This document shows, piece after piece, positions 1 through 12,500 of a DNA stretch of 64,000 bases. The notes under the pieces are model-generated. The model was not told where the DNA came from, did no database searches, and saw only the letters and a list, made by a program, of their open reading frames with translations. The translations under genes and the position numbers were made by a program. Source of the DNA: Klebsormidium nitens (lineage: Eukaryota > Streptophyta > Klebsormidiophyceae > Klebsormidiales > Klebsormidiaceae); NCBI GenBank assembly GCA_000708835.1, contig DF237351.1, positions 1 to 64,000 on the forward strand, in the 5' to 3' direction. How positions within the stretch are numbered: position 1 is the stretch's first letter; every line of letters starts with the position of its first letter.

Positions 1-23
1 CCCATGCTCACCAGAACGTTTCA

Positions 24-222
24 CGAAGTGTCCGGCAGTATCATGGAAATTCCTTTGCAAGCAAGGTGTTGACGCCCATCATGGGCTGGGTTCATAACCA
101 AGTCTGAACTGAACACCAATTTTGGTTCTGTTTTTCACATGACCAGGTTCAAAGTGTCCGGTGGCATCGTCCTGAACACCTTCGCGGACAAGGTGTTGAT
201 GCCCATCATGGGTTGGGTCTGG
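24..222 (+). repeat. Tandem near-copy of the first visible exon
   Basis: Bases 24-97 are a diverged copy of 147-222 about 123 bases further on: both hold AGTGTCCGG, CAAGGTGTTGA and GCCCATCATGGG in the same order. The left copy has lost the open frame (TGA within it), so it looks like a decayed duplication of exon 1 with its upstream intron. More copies may lie left of the window. Confidence 0.7.
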
Positions 223-3200
223 AACTTCCACGGATACGTGTTCATCGACCACAAAGACGGCTGCCTCTTCGGGCCGAAAGGCTCCGACATTACTTGCCAC
301 CTGGCAAGGTCGTACTACTACTATATGGACGATAAGGAGGTGGGTGGAACGTGGATGAACAACGAACAACAAAAGCCCCTTGTTTGTTCCCTTCTCTTTG
401 AATCTGTTGTTCCCTTTGATCGTATTTACCCTATATGAGGACGTCAAAAAGTGCGTGTGTTGGGAAGTAAGCCGATAATTCAAGACGAAGAGTACAGACT
501 CCCGGCTCGTATACGAGTGTTTGTTTTGTTTTTATTTTCGAAATTGTAGAGCTTATGAGAGGATCCTGGAAAAGTGCATCGTGTCAGACTCTCGATTTTC
601 GATGTTATGCAGTATAAGCTGGGCGATTTGCTAACGGAGAAGGGCGCCCGGCTGGGGTGGCTGTACGACTTGGGTGACGGCTGGCGCCACGAGGTGGAAG
701 TCGAGGACATCAGAAGGTGAGGCGGCGAGGACGACTTGCACTCCCTCGAAAGTTGCTTCCGGACCTTGACTAATCAATCTCGACGTAGAATTATGAGCTG
801 GGAGATTACTAGGAGAAACGTCTTTAGGATCCTCGAATCCAAAAGCCCTAGGTCCTCGATTTCAAATCAGCCTAGTATATACCGGGCTTGGAACCGGAGT
901 TGAGGACATTGTTGTGCACCCTTCACGGGTGACTCTTCGTTCGGTTTTGTTTGTTCCGAGCTGTGGTTTCGCCAGTAGGTGAGCTGCCTTCATCTTTTGA
1001 CCATGTGGCTGATTCACTTACTCTCGAAGTGCTGTGCACCCCACGAAACGCGCCCTTGGTTCCGTAACCCCACGTGGCAGGAGCTGACTGATCCAATTCT
1101 TTGACGTATGCAGCGTGTCTGAATCGACCGGCACGTGCAAGCTGCTTGACGGGGCGGGCCGTTGTCCCCCGGAGAATGGTCGGGGCAACTGGGAGTACCA
1201 CGAAACCATCAACGTGAGTGATTGTGCAGTCTGAGCCCGGATAAGCGGTGTCAATCGTTCGCAGTCTCTCAAAACTCGAATGGAGGAGGCAACAATTCTG
1301 AAGTTGTTGGAGGGTCCAACTGTGGGCGATGCAATTTCTGCACGTATCACAGGGAATTGGAGTAGCGTTTTAAACGCAGCGGCTTCGTAACACGTGTCAG
1401 ACAGGTCTAAAGTCAGCACCTTGCTAGAGAATAAAAGATATGGTCCCGATCTCACGATTCCATCTTCCGGTTATCCCTTCGGTTGTCCTAGTAAACTCCG
1501 CCGAGAACCACTTTCTTGTCTGGGCTACAATCTTGCAGGCTCCCAAGAAGCAGAAGAGAAGGTTATCAGTCGGCACTCGAGGAGCGGAGCAATGCGCAAA
1601 AACGTCCATCTCTGAATGTGTCTTCCCATCGCCGATCCTCGCTTCTCGCTGATCGGCGGTTTTTCTCGAGTTCCTAACCCGGTTACACTCAGACCTTGAA
1701 AACAAGCGGAGCAGTGCCAGTCCGCGCTCGAGGAGTGCAGCAACGCCCCCTAGTCAAGTTCGTTCAACTCCCGCCTGCTGATGCATTATTTTTGCCCACA
1801 ATAAGATTCCTCTCTAGCTTCCTAATCCACCTTTCCCGCCCAGGTCTTGAAGAACAAGCGGAGCCGACAATGCGGGTCGGCGCTCGACGAGTGCAGGAAC
1901 GCCCCAAACATCAAGCCCAGACCGTTCACCTCTCGCTTGTCGATACATTTACTCCGCCTTCTCTACAGCTCCCTAATCCGCTTCTTTTCGCCACAGATCC
2001 TCAAGAACAAGCGGAGCCGGCGGTATCAGTCGGCGCTCGATGAGTGCAGCAACGCCCCAAACGTCAAGCCCAGACCGTTCACCTCTCTCTTGTCAATACA
2101 TTATTTTCCGCCTTCTCTACAACATCCTAATCCGCTTCTTTTCGCCCGCTTCTTTTCGCCCCAGATCCTGAAGAACAAACAGAGTCGGCAGTACCAGTCG
2201 GCGCTCGAGGAGTGCAGCAACGCCCCAAACTGCAAGCCCAGAACGTTCGACTTTCGCGAGTTTGATCTTGCGGAACGCCGGCGAGAGTTGAAACACGCGC
2301 TGGCGTCACCGGGGAGCACCCAGTCCGGGTCCAAGTTGTACACGCACACGATGCATCCGTTTGACTGGGAGGACGTCGGGCCGCCCCGACCGAGGGAGAA
2401 GAAAGGCGAGAAGCGCGTGGAAAGAGAGGTGCGTCTGATGCTGAAATCAAGTGTTTACTGAAGTGCCATCGTGAGATCTGTCTTGTGTGGAAGACGGAGA
2501 GGCGCTCTTCTGCTGCTGTTTGATCCTCGCCTCGGCAAGGAGAAGAAAGGGGAAAGAGAGGTGGGCTCACTAGATATTGCTTCACACGTCATTACAAGCT
2601 TGTCTGATGCTATGATGGAGCGGCGCTTTTCTGCTGCTCTTTTGTTCCCGAGCCGGTCAAAGGTGAGACATGGGAGGCGCGCGAGGAGAGTGAGGTGCGC
2701 CCACTACGCTGAAGCTTGTACGCTGTTTCGCTTGCTGAATCTAGATCCGTTTAGTGGCACAGGGAGGCGCGCGCCTTCGCTGCTCTTTCGTCCCGTTGTC
2801 TATATCTCCTGGTTCTTGCTTTTTCTGACTTACCCAGATTGTCAAATTCTGGATCCTGAAGACCCGATCTTTTTCTTGGCTTATTGCTCTGCCAAAGTTT
2901 GGGTGCAACGATTGTGCCATGCGTCAGTTTCTTAAATTATCGACAGAAATAGACGCCCGGTTTGCTTCAATCCTCGGCATCCGGCGTAGACCTTCACTTA
3001 GTGCTCTCTAGATTAGCTCTTCAGCTTCTTTCATATGGCAAGAAGAGCGAAACGCTGCTCACTGCAGCATCCGCTTCTTTGAAGACTCACCCACTATCTC
3101 CTCGTAGCCACAGTGCGCCGAACCAAAGCTTTCATTGTACAGGGAGCAGACATCTTTTCTCCCACGCTCACCGAAACCATCTCCACCAAGGCAGACAAAG

Positions 3201-3930
3201 TTGCGTTGTCGCTCTGCGCCGACTGCGGCCGGCCGGAGGCCCTGTATCGATGCGGCCGGTGCAGAGTCGTGCGCTATTGCAGCAGGTGAGCAAACACACT
3301 CGGTCAGGACGGGGCCTCGCTAAGAGGTACCAGTCTGAGTGGAAGCTTCCAGGGCGGTAGAAAAAGGGATGAGGCGAGGAAAGGGTTAACACAGCAAGCG
3401 CACAAACCGTGACACGGTCAGACTTTCAGAAGTAGATATTTCAGATTGTGCTTTACGCAGCGAGCGCTGCTTTGACACATCTAGTGGTTTTGACGAGGTC
3501 CGCAAACCAGGCAAACGTGCGGTTCTGCTGGTACGCTGCTGGGTTCCGGATTCCGGCCCGATATTGCCATCGTCTTCGGCTCGGAAAAGCCGTTCACGAC
3601 GTTTCGTAGATCAACCATATGCTTTTGAGTCCGCATTGGCGGACCCTTTCAAGGACTTTACAACCCCGTCTTGCGCTCCCCGTGGAAAGTTAGCTGCTTT
3701 TAGACCAGACAAGTGATTTTCCAGAAAGCAAGATTGGGGTCTCACAGCAAAGCGCAAGTGTTCTGAAAACCGTCACATAAGCCGGTTCTCCGAAGTGCCC
3801 TCACGCTCATGGCGGCTCAGGATCGCAGTCATCAGTGAAAAAAAATGACGCCGGCTTTGTTGCTTGCAGGGAGTGCCAAAGTCGGCACTGGAAAGAGTCG
3901 CACAAGCAAGCGTGCAAAACTAAGAAGTAG
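147..3930 (+). CDS. pRiA4b ORF-3-like domain + MYND zinc-finger protein (5' partial)
   Basis: The gene runs off the left edge. Exons I can phase are 147-339, 613-716, 1114-1213, 2165-2428, 3143-3285 and 3870-3930 (stop TAG); all junctions keep frame with GT donors and AG acceptors. Exon 1 gives the MGW..N.HGY.F core of the pRiA4b ORF-3-like family (PF07929), exon 2 its hallmark LYDLGDGWRHEVEVED, exon 3 the LLDGAGRCPPENG segment and exon 4 the FDFREFDLAERRREL segment. Exons 5-6 encode a MYND finger (CADCGRPEALYRCGRCR, then YCSRECQSRHWKESHKQAC), with the Cys/His ligands present. The pRiA4b fold is known from proteins linked to bacterial plasmids and IS elements and is found as a host gene in algae and fungi; MYND fingers bind proline-rich partners. 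The N-terminal PPIWRR-type strand should lie left of the window. Function beyond protein binding is unknown. Confidence 0.75.
1538..2228 (+). repeat. Five-copy decayed tandem array of an exon start (unit ~155 bp)
   Basis: Segments beginning near 1540, 1695, 1848, 2001 and 2165 share the string AAGAACAAGCGGAG...GTCGGCGCTCGAGGAGTGCAGCAACGCCCC in varying states of decay (written here with a gap). Each is preceded by a CAG-type acceptor and followed by similar pyrimidine-rich sequence (CTCCTAATCCGCTTCTTTTCGCCC type). Only the last copy (2165) continues into the full exon. From 1847 to 2461 one frame stays open through the last three copies, so they could be read through, skipped, or used as alternative acceptors. 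Confidence 0.8.
2383..2575 (+). repeat. Duplicated exon 4 end with donor site
   Basis: The end of exon 4 (GGGAGAAGAAAGGCGAGAAG, then GAAAGAGAGGTG) recurs about 140 bases downstream at 2535-2563 (GGAGAAGAAAGGGGAAAGAGAGGTGGG, shown only as landmarks). A weaker echo of GGAGGCGCGCG..CTGCTCTT occurs near 2505, 2620 and 2765. Together with the array before exon 4 this shows repeated local duplication in one gene. Confidence 0.55.
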
Positions 3931-5229
3931 GTGCTGCCTCTACGACCCCAAGCTTGCTTACTGCACGATGAGTTCACGGAAAGGGCTTCTCATATGCGGT
4001 CTCAATGATCATGGCAGCGGCTGGATCTAGGTAGTCATGCCGCCTTTCAAGTTTGCTACTTTGCATGGTCGAGAGTGTCATTGCTTAGTAGATGCCCAAT
4101 CGACATTTCAAGTACGGTATATTTCGTACTGCTTTCAACGTTTTATGCCGGTCTTCTTTGCCAGCCAGACTTCTACCCCGCCGCAGGCACACATACATTC
4201 GTTATAATTTCAGATAATATCAATTTCATGTAACGGATGAATGTATGTTGATCTTTGGAAAAATCAACAAACTAACGGCAGTCGGGAAACTATTGGGGAT
4301 GTCCAAATTTGCATGTGGGGATCGAGAACGCCCAGTAGCTAGCTACCAATGCTGCGCGGACCTAGTAGCGAAGATCAATAAAGCCCATTGTAGAATGTAT
4401 TATCGAGGTAAATGATGTCGAGAAATTCACTGCACGTACTAATATGCTCGTGCACCACATTCACGTAGTGCTCACTGCTCATGTAAGCTACCTATATTGC
4501 GGCACAACCTGCAGCTAGGAGTCAGGTACCCACAGGTACGGTAGTCTATAGTACGTACCGGTACTGCCATACGGTAGGTACCAGGTACTCCTTTCGAAGT
4601 CGTCCCAGAGTGCATCCGAGAAATTAATTCAGCGGGATCACACCAGTGGTCCGGTACCAACTTTCCGGTACTAACCTTCTTTTGTCTACCGTAGTATAAT
4701 GGACAGAAAACGTTGCGGTACATACCGTCATTACCATACACAGGAAAGCATTATTGAGCGCGATCAGCGTACGTATACCGTATACCCGTACCTGTACTAC
4801 CACGGCTCATCCGGTATACCGTACTGCTACAGTGCTACTATGGTACGTTGGTACTGAACGGACCCTGGGCCCGGCCCTGAATCAAAGGCTGAATGGGCAG
4901 GCAGTCTAATCTTGTTTGGGCCGGAGCCAATGATTCGTTTGATTGAGCGCCGCAAATTACGTGAAGATGATGGATCAGAATGACTTTGTGGCAGACAGCC
5001 TGTTCGTGCGCCATCCTGCGATGATGAGTGTTTTCAGCACAAGGCGAGCACGCGAGCTGTCTTGGCGCGCCTGACTCTTGCAGCACTGATGCTTTTATTC
5101 ACCTTGAAGAGTTGAGGAGAGAGCTGCCGCCCACAAGCAGCCAATAATGTTTTGCAGGCGGCTCGGCGAATGAGGGCCATCCCAGCATTCTGTCCATCTT
5201 CACAGCTGTGCCTGTGTGCCGGAACTACC
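3931..5229. other. Intergenic stretch; holds a GTAC/CGGTA-rich block
   Basis: No gene is recognisable. Between about 4525 and 4855 the DNA is dominated by overlapping GTAC, GGTACC, CCGGTAC, ATACCGT and CGTATAC palindromic words, unlike the flanks. No open frame of note crosses it. Confidence 0.6.
4525..4855. repeat. Degenerate GTAC/CGGTA palindrome cluster
   Basis: Dozens of words related to GTACCGGTAC are packed into about 330 bases, for example GTACGTACCGGTAC near 4551-4564 and GTATACCGTAC near 4813-4823. They are on both strands because the core is self-complementary. It resembles a decayed simple repeat; no coding capacity is seen. Confidence 0.65.
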
Positions 5230-7971
5230 ATGGAAAAAGACTATGTTCCCAAGCATTTGGCTCTTATGGAGAAAGAAGGAGTTGATTTCGCCAACAGCGA
5301 CTTCTGGAGGCGCAAGGCAAGCACTGCTGATTTCCTGGGTCTTGCCTTTCGGGTTGAGCTGGAAAGCTCTGACCCTGGCCAGAATGCTAATCTGAAATAT
5401 AAGTTTTTGTGGCAGAACTCACTGGAAACGCTCCTTCCTTGCAGATCGGCTGAGCCATGTCACAAGAGGTGTCCTTGAATGTCTGTTCCGGATCGATCGC
5501 ATAAAGGAAAGCCTAGCAAAGACTCACTCTGTTCCTTGGTTCACTCTGGTTCTTGCTTAACAGAAACTGTTGCTGACCATCCTTTCGTCCTCTGCTTCTG
5601 TCTGAGACATCCTGACCCTCCTAGCATTTCGAGCTTCGTCTGTGCCTTTCGCGCAGGGCAAAACATGTCCTTGACATCTGGCTCGAGGTGTACAGAGTTA
5701 GGTTTGGAGATTCGCCAAAGGTGAGGAAAACCTCACTTTGTTGCATGTTGATTCTTCGGCTGTACTCGCATGCTAAGGGCATAAGCAGACTATGGTCTGC
5801 TTGAGGTGATGAAGCTCGTGTCCTTGGTCGGTTCGGCTTATGTTTGATTTGGAGCAAGGTCACTGGTGCTTGATGTAGCATTCATCGTACATTTGATTGC
5901 AAGGTATCTCAAGCTGGTGCTTAGCCAAGCGTGGTCAATACACAGTTGAAAATCTCTAAGCTTCTCTTATCCTTCTTAATTAGGTTCATTTAAGCATGAT
6001 GGTTGTACCTGCAAGTTGGATCAGGAACGGTGTGATGGTACGCTCCGGCTCAAAAAGTTGAGGGCCTGATTGAGCTGGTTCGCTTTGAAGACTTACGGAG
6101 AGTCAACCTGCTCGGAGCTTTGCACAACACATTTCATCATTATGGTAGCTTGAGTGCAGAAATTTTTTGACTATCTGGACGTTGATTTTTCCACAGGGCT
6201 TCAACAGGGAGGAGTATGTCGACGCTCTTGCCAAGGCGTTTGAGACTAGAGAGGGTCGGTTGAACGTTGCTATACCTGCAAGGCTGATGTTTGAAGCGCT
6301 TGATAGGGACAGGAACGGCGTCATCACTTACAAGTAGATATGGTCCTCCTCGATGCTGAGAGGTTGGTCAAGGGGGTTAATGATCAGTTGACACTTCAAA
6401 CTCATGCCTTGCACCCTTGTAGTCTAGCGCCTAACTGTACCAAAAGTTCGTTCAGAGACTTTTCTGTGAGATGCAAAAATGGACCGTCGAAATTATTTGT
6501 TAGTGGCGCTTTCCGTAACCACTGCGCGTTCCCAAGCGATTGACGATAACCGAAAAACACCAAGGGACGCATACATGCTGTCGATGACAATCAAATGGCA
6601 GATTACTGTGTCGAATGCGTTCCAGGGCCAGTTGTTCTCACGTACATTTCCGGTTGAGCTCCCTCGGCGCCCTTCCAAACCGAAGACTTGTCTTCGTCAG
6701 ATTCTCGATGCCGTGTCTTGACTTCGTTCATCTAATGCGCAGAGAGTATGGCGACTTCCTGAGCATCAAGAAGGGGGACCTCACGAACGTGGAGCAGAAC
6801 TTCAACGCCATGGACCTCAACGGAAACGGCACGTGGTCCTTCGAGGAGTTTCAGGTCGGTAATGCTCAGAAAGAGTTTGTCTGCTAACCTGAGGGTATAC
6901 TGATTCGAGTTTGCTTGTTTGACCTATAGTTGTAGTTAATGCTGTACTTAATAGAATCAGTGCGATGGGTGACGAACCGCACCTGACTCTCTCCCTCCGA
7001 ATCCTTGTTGGAGTGCAAGAATTACTGGTCAGAACTGCACTTCGTTGCACGTCGCCGTCGCATGGGCGTCAAAATCGACGTCTGTTCCGGAGAGAACTGT
7101 ATGTGAATTTCGCAGCACCTGGAGTGGGTGTGAAATGCTCGCAACAGAGTAGATCGCTGCACACGCGTGGCGGTAAAGTTCGTTCTCGGCTCAAGAAATA
7201 CTTCGAAGCAGGGTCCATAGAGCAAGACCTACTCGCATATCGCTGTCTTCTCCAAAGGTGTTCTGGCCGCCTTGACTCCGCCTTGAACTTCTTTGAAAGC
7301 TTAAGCTCAACTTGTGTACTTTGACTCTCTAGACGACATATACCTAAGAAATACCTAGGAATTCTGAAACCGAGACCGAGGATGCTGTTGGAAGAAACCG
7401 CAAAGTTTGGGGCTTTGGTGGGGCTCTTCTCGATCATCAATTGGTCGGACGACACGCCAAGACAAGGTCTCGTACTCGAACCTCGCCACGTCAGCACTTC
7501 AAAGAGCGCTCCCGGTCTCCTTGGTCTCGCAAATCGGCATGTGCACTAGGACAGGCGCCTGGGGACGGGTGGGGTTAGTCTAGCGGTTAGGGTGGGTTTG
7601 AGTGCGGAGAGCATCATCTTAAAAGCACCCGGGTGATACGGGTCGTAGTTCAACGCGTCCAGTATAAGATTTACGCGAAAATTCTGAATTTCAGTTTCCG
7701 GAGTGTTTCTCTTGACCCCGCTCTGCTTGTACAGGATGCGCTGGTTGGCTTCTGGCTGTGCGTGGACGAGAAGGACGTCAGCAAGCACCTGTACGGTTAT
7801 ATGGAAGGTACGGCGATCAAATCTGGACCTCTTGGTTTCCTTTGAACCAGGCTCCGTCGGTAAGAAGATGAAAGTCGTCGGTTGAGGGAAAAGCTTGCCC
7901 GTGTTATAGAGTGCATGCTCGAATTGCATGGCAAAAAATTCTCGACGGCACGTTTCCAAGATGTAAGCTGA
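5230..7971 (+). CDS. EF-hand calcium-binding protein (model incomplete)
   Basis: Two EF-hand loops are clear. Exon 6197-6335 ends in LFDR-type sequence MFEALDRDRNGVITYK; exon 6743-6854 continues EYGDFLSIKKGDL and holds a second loop, DLNGNGTWSFEEF. A donor at 6336 (AA|GTAGAT) and acceptor at 6742 restore the codon across the first loop, giving DRDRNGVITYKEY. Exon 7735-about 7806 (DALVGFWLCVDEKDVSKHLYG) and 7910-7971 (stop TGA) continue in phase. Upstream, an ATG at 5230 opens MEKDYVPKHLALMEKEG, and exon-like pieces near 5445-5510 (RGVLECLFRIDRIKESL) and 5657-5720 (AKHVLDIWLEVYRVRF) look like helices of a paired EF-hand protein of the sarcoplasmic calcium-binding type. The joints between 5316 and 6197 are not resolved; one may use a GC donor (AAG|GCAAGC at 5317). 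Confidence 0.55.
7567..7620 (+). repeat. Dispersed repeat family, copy A
   Basis: Begins GGGTGGGGTTAG, then TAGCGGTTAGGGTGG and GAGTGCGGAGAGC. It shares this layout with copies near 29233 and 41563. The GGTTAGTCTAGCGGTTAG part looks like the 5' part of a tRNA (A-box region), so a tRNA-derived SINE is possible but unproven. Confidence 0.4.
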
Positions 7972-9526
7972 GCTTGCAATTTCCAAAAGCGCACAACCCG
8001 ATCAGGCTGATGTTCGACATGAAAATCTCGACTGTTGCGGACTGTCTACGTTCATCAGAGGCCGAGTCACGCCGGTTCGTAAGCGCTGTCGGACCTTTCA
8101 GAGTTTTGCCGAAGGCGTACGTTCAACCCATCGTAAGGCGTAGGCTCTGGACCTATCAAAACCAGCACTTTTAAGTCTACATGTTGTTTGCACTTCGACT
8201 CTCCTTACCGATCGTGAGCCCACGCGTGGATAAACCTGCTTCCTCGCCATGACGCCCAGATGACGCTTTGATGCAATATGCAAAATAGCCCTGCTCTTGC
8301 AAAGTGTTCTGCAGGCTGACAGTGAAGGGTTCCGTTCTGATGCAGAGTGAACTCCTGTGGAAGCCCCGTGGTACCTTGTCGAGATACAGCAGGCTCCACT
8401 GGCTCGTACGGTTGGAGGTTTGTACGTGGTCCCCTTTGAAGACTGTCTAAATGTCTTCCGTAAATGTTCCTCTTACATTGGACATTCGTGGGGCGGCACG
8501 TCTACAGACGGCCTGAGCCGCTGAAGCCCCAAACGTTGAATCGTGCCTTTCTTGGGCACCTTAGATTCGCATCCAAAATGATGCACGGCAAGTCTGCAAT
8601 CCAGTAGGTGCAAAAGTGGCGAAGTTGACGATATATCGAATTCTCGTTCTCTGTGGTAACCATCGAACCATCCGCCGAAAACAACAGCTTGAGTGCGAGG
8701 TTAAGGGGTCGAGCTCGGGTCATCTTGGGACGCGAAAGAAGTGTCCGGCCCGCGGCCACCTGACCGAGTCCGCGAACCCCATTCTACTACCATGGCATAA
8801 ATGACGTGACTGCACGTAATCCTCATTTCTGCTCAGTAAGTGTCGACGACGTGCGAAAACATCCTGTCATCCTAGTTAAGTATTCCAGAGCCAACTCGTC
8901 ATCATTGATCCCCATTTGAGCGCGTGAGACCGTCTTTCACAGCGCCCAACATCACTTTTCAGCATTTGATAAGTAAGCGGCAGCAATGAATTTTGAATCT
9001 ATCATTTGGAATACACACATGCCGCCGCCCCCGGATATTGTGCACGCGTTGCGCGCTCGAGCTAGATTCTCTAGCTAGTGTACGTGTCACGCTTCTTGTA
9101 ATGGACCCGCCGGACGCCTCAGCGGAACGCATACCAAGTCCAAGCATCATTCATGCATGTATAAACCACATGTCACGATACAACACATATGTGATCATGT
9201 CTCGATGATGGCCTGATGCTGCAGCGCCTTGGCGAGGGCTCAGGCCAAGTTTGGCAGTATCGACATAGGTAATCTCAAAATCGGCCGTTGCATTGAAGGA
9301 GGTCACTGCATATAGACAATCCTAGCATGCCAGGCGGCAGCTGCTTGGAACTTACAATCTATTGTGCAAGTCATCTCCTTGCCAAGCTTGCAAGCAAGCC
9401 TCAACGGGGCTCGAACCTAGCTCACATTGAGAGCCTTCATTGTAGGTAATGTACACTGTTTGGCCAGAGGACATGGCACCCTTCCCTAATGTACATTCCG
9501 ACGAGCCTTTGACTTGGACGGGTTGA
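7972..9526. other. Intergenic stretch without recognisable gene
   Basis: About 1.5 kb between the EF-hand gene and the 3' end of the ceramidase gene. Short open frames exist on both strands but none has a recognisable domain, a start context or matching splice sites. The 3' end of the EF-hand transcript may reach into it. Confidence 0.5.
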
Positions 9527-12500
9527 TCAGCTTACAACGACAAAAGGTCTTGATGCGCCCGAGAACTGCTTGATCGCAGGGAAGAATAGCGACGGCTTCG
9601 CTGCTCCAAAGTGTCGTAACCGGTACACGCCGGCTTCTACCCCGGGCGGTATCTTCCATTCTAGTTCTGCGACGCTGTGCCCGGGAAAGAGCGGACTGGG
9701 TCGCCGCCAGTGATACTTGAGGGAATAGTCGTCGTCATCATACGCTGGCCCCCACGAGTCAGAGACTGCCACGTGTCGCTCTACCAGCGCGAATGTGCCG
9801 TTGGTTCGCAGGTCGTTCCGAGGGCAGCCCGTCCAGAACGTGGCCGAGACAGTCTGGTTCGTTGAGAACACGCTCTCTTTGGGTACGTCCTGCGGGATTG
9901 GCAGCGTACGTGTTCACACTGTTCGACGTGAGTCTGGCCCATCTAAGCTGAAGGTTTTCTTCCGACTCAAACCAAACGTTTGCATCGAGCAACATGCACT
10001 TTCTGAAAAAAGCTATTCGAAAACTGTTCGTCTGCCCGTCAAAAGAAGACAGCCGTGTTATTCATGGCAAAAAGAGGCTTTCCGTGATTGCCGAAAGTCC
10101 CGGAGCAAGCAGAACAATGGCCTCCCTAGTGGATTCGTGACCCCATCTACGTGCTACTGCAGCAAGACTCTGATGAATCTTCAAAGGACGAGGCTAATAT
10201 GCATCTGCGGAGAATTCCGGTCTGTCTGTTCTGGAGGCGACGGAACACAGTTTTCATATTCTACCGGAAAACTAGTCGATGAGGAATGCGTTACTAACCT
10301 TGATACCTTTAGCACACACTTTGAGCACCTCCTGTGAAGCGGTGGCACGAGCCTAAGTCAAAATCGTGAACATTCCGCTGCCCTTTGCCAAAACGATACA
10401 ATGCGAAGAAGGTCCAAGCTGAACAGTTCTGTTTACTACTGACCAGGATCGGCTCCCCAAACTGGACCCCGAACGGCACCGTGTCCTCCAGAACCGGGGG
10501 AAGGAAACCGAGCTGCCGCGCCAGGAGGTTGGGGGGCTCGGGCCCCCGGTCGACGGCTTCCCCGCGCGCGAGCGCCCTCGCCAGCCGGGAAAACTCTTGG
10601 ATGTACGCGCGCAGAGTGTGGGGCCCGTACAGCGTCGAAGCGCCCTGCGAGAGGGTCGGGATTCTGAGGTCAGCTTCAGCTTCTTGCCGTAAGTAACGAA
10701 AGCTTTGCCTCTCAGAATCGGAGACTTGCGAAATTGATTCTCAGAGTTTGCCGCCAAACGAGAGGTCGAATCTTCTGCAACAAGAGGAACTTGAAAGCGG
10801 TGCGCAGAGGCACGAAATCAGATGCCGGGACTAAGTCTCGCAAAATTTGACGCTTCCGCTAAGGATCCTGAGATGCTGTATCAGCTCACCCTAGCAGGGC
10901 GTCAAAATAGCAATATCTTTCATGAGTAGTTGAAGTCGACTGCTGTTGCCCCTGTTGTTCAATTCTCGGGTCCCACCCTTTTCTACTCTTAAATCAAAGG
11001 CTAAATACGACCATTGTGAGGACCGCTGCACCGCTGGCAATCCGCTGCCCGATACGTAAGATTACAGCCGAAAGAAGTCACACTAGATCCAACCCTATCC
11101 AAAACTTCATGAGAAGGATCGTGGAATCGAAACAGGAGACCACTCTCAGGAGCATTATTAGAATTATTCCACAGACCGAACCCGACAGACAATCGTCAGA
11201 GGGGCCTCACCCTCACACAAAGAGTCGTTCTCAAATGGATATATTCGAATAAAGGATCCAATCGGAAAGAGAGACGTGTCTTCAAAGGAGGTACACCAGT
11301 CTCACCTCATATCGCTGCACCTGATACTCCTCAAACGTGGTAATGTACGACGCGTACGTGTTCGCCAGCCCGGCGATCACCACTTTCCCGCCCGGTGGAA
11401 ACGCCCGGGCCTCCGCTAACACTCTTTCCACGGCCTCGCGCAATCTTCTCCCGGCCATGGTTGTGAATTCCCCGGGCACTCCTAGGATGAACAGCTGCCC
11501 CACGCGCAGTATGGAGATGGGGACAACCGAGGGCTCCCAGGGGTAGGGCACGTTGATTTCCCCGGTGTCGAGCAGGATGGGTTTCGGGTGGTGGCAGGTG
11601 ATTTGCTCGGGGGACGGCCGGTGTAGAAAGGACGAAACAAGGCGCCAGAACGGGTTGCCCTGCAGGACGATTGTGCTGCAAGCTTTAACATTTTGACAGG
11701 ACAGAGCTCAGGAGAGCACTCTTTCTGAGCAGTCATTATAAAAGCCGTTCTCCTTTTCAAGTTGGAGTGCTGCAGGCAACCAGGCTTCGCCAATTCCCAA
11801 ACAGATTCCTACAAGTGCTCACTGCTTCTTGTACGGAGGTTAGTTGCCAGGTGTGGTCACTCTCTTTCCCTGCTTTGGTGGATGGACGTCTTTGGCATGG
11901 TTTTACTGGATGACCGAAGATGTACTGTAAGGGCGATATCCAGGATGCAAACTTCGTCCCTGGTCGACGAAGAATGACTGAGAAGGGCTCAACAGTCAAG
12001 CGACTGTGAATATCAATCCCCATTTCCAGTCTCCTACGATAATCACCAGGTGATTCATTGCGCCGAAATTTGCTGCTAAGCAAGCCAATCCTCACATGCG
12101 CATCTCCCTGGGTGAAGTCGAACGCCCCCGGCCCGTCCGTCGTCCCCGCCGCAAAGCTGAACCCCATCGCCGGCTTGCACGTCCTGGCCGAGGCCCCGTC
12201 TTCAAGAACCACGCTCACGTTCGCCATGTCGATAAACGCGTGCCGCGAATCTACAGGGCCTTCCAGCCGCCGCCCCGCCGTTTTGGCCGCCTCGTAGAGC
12301 GCGCGCGCTTTAAGGAACTGACGCTCCCCGATGACATAGTTGCTGACGGAGTCGTCCGGCCACCCGGGGCCCCGGCCGTGGCAAAGCTCGTTGCGCCCGC
12401 CGCAAGTGCTGCAAACACCCGGGGTGGTCATGCTAGGGACACACTGGGAAGCGCGAACCATGTATATCTTCATAAAGTTAGTGAGTGAGTACAGAGGCGA

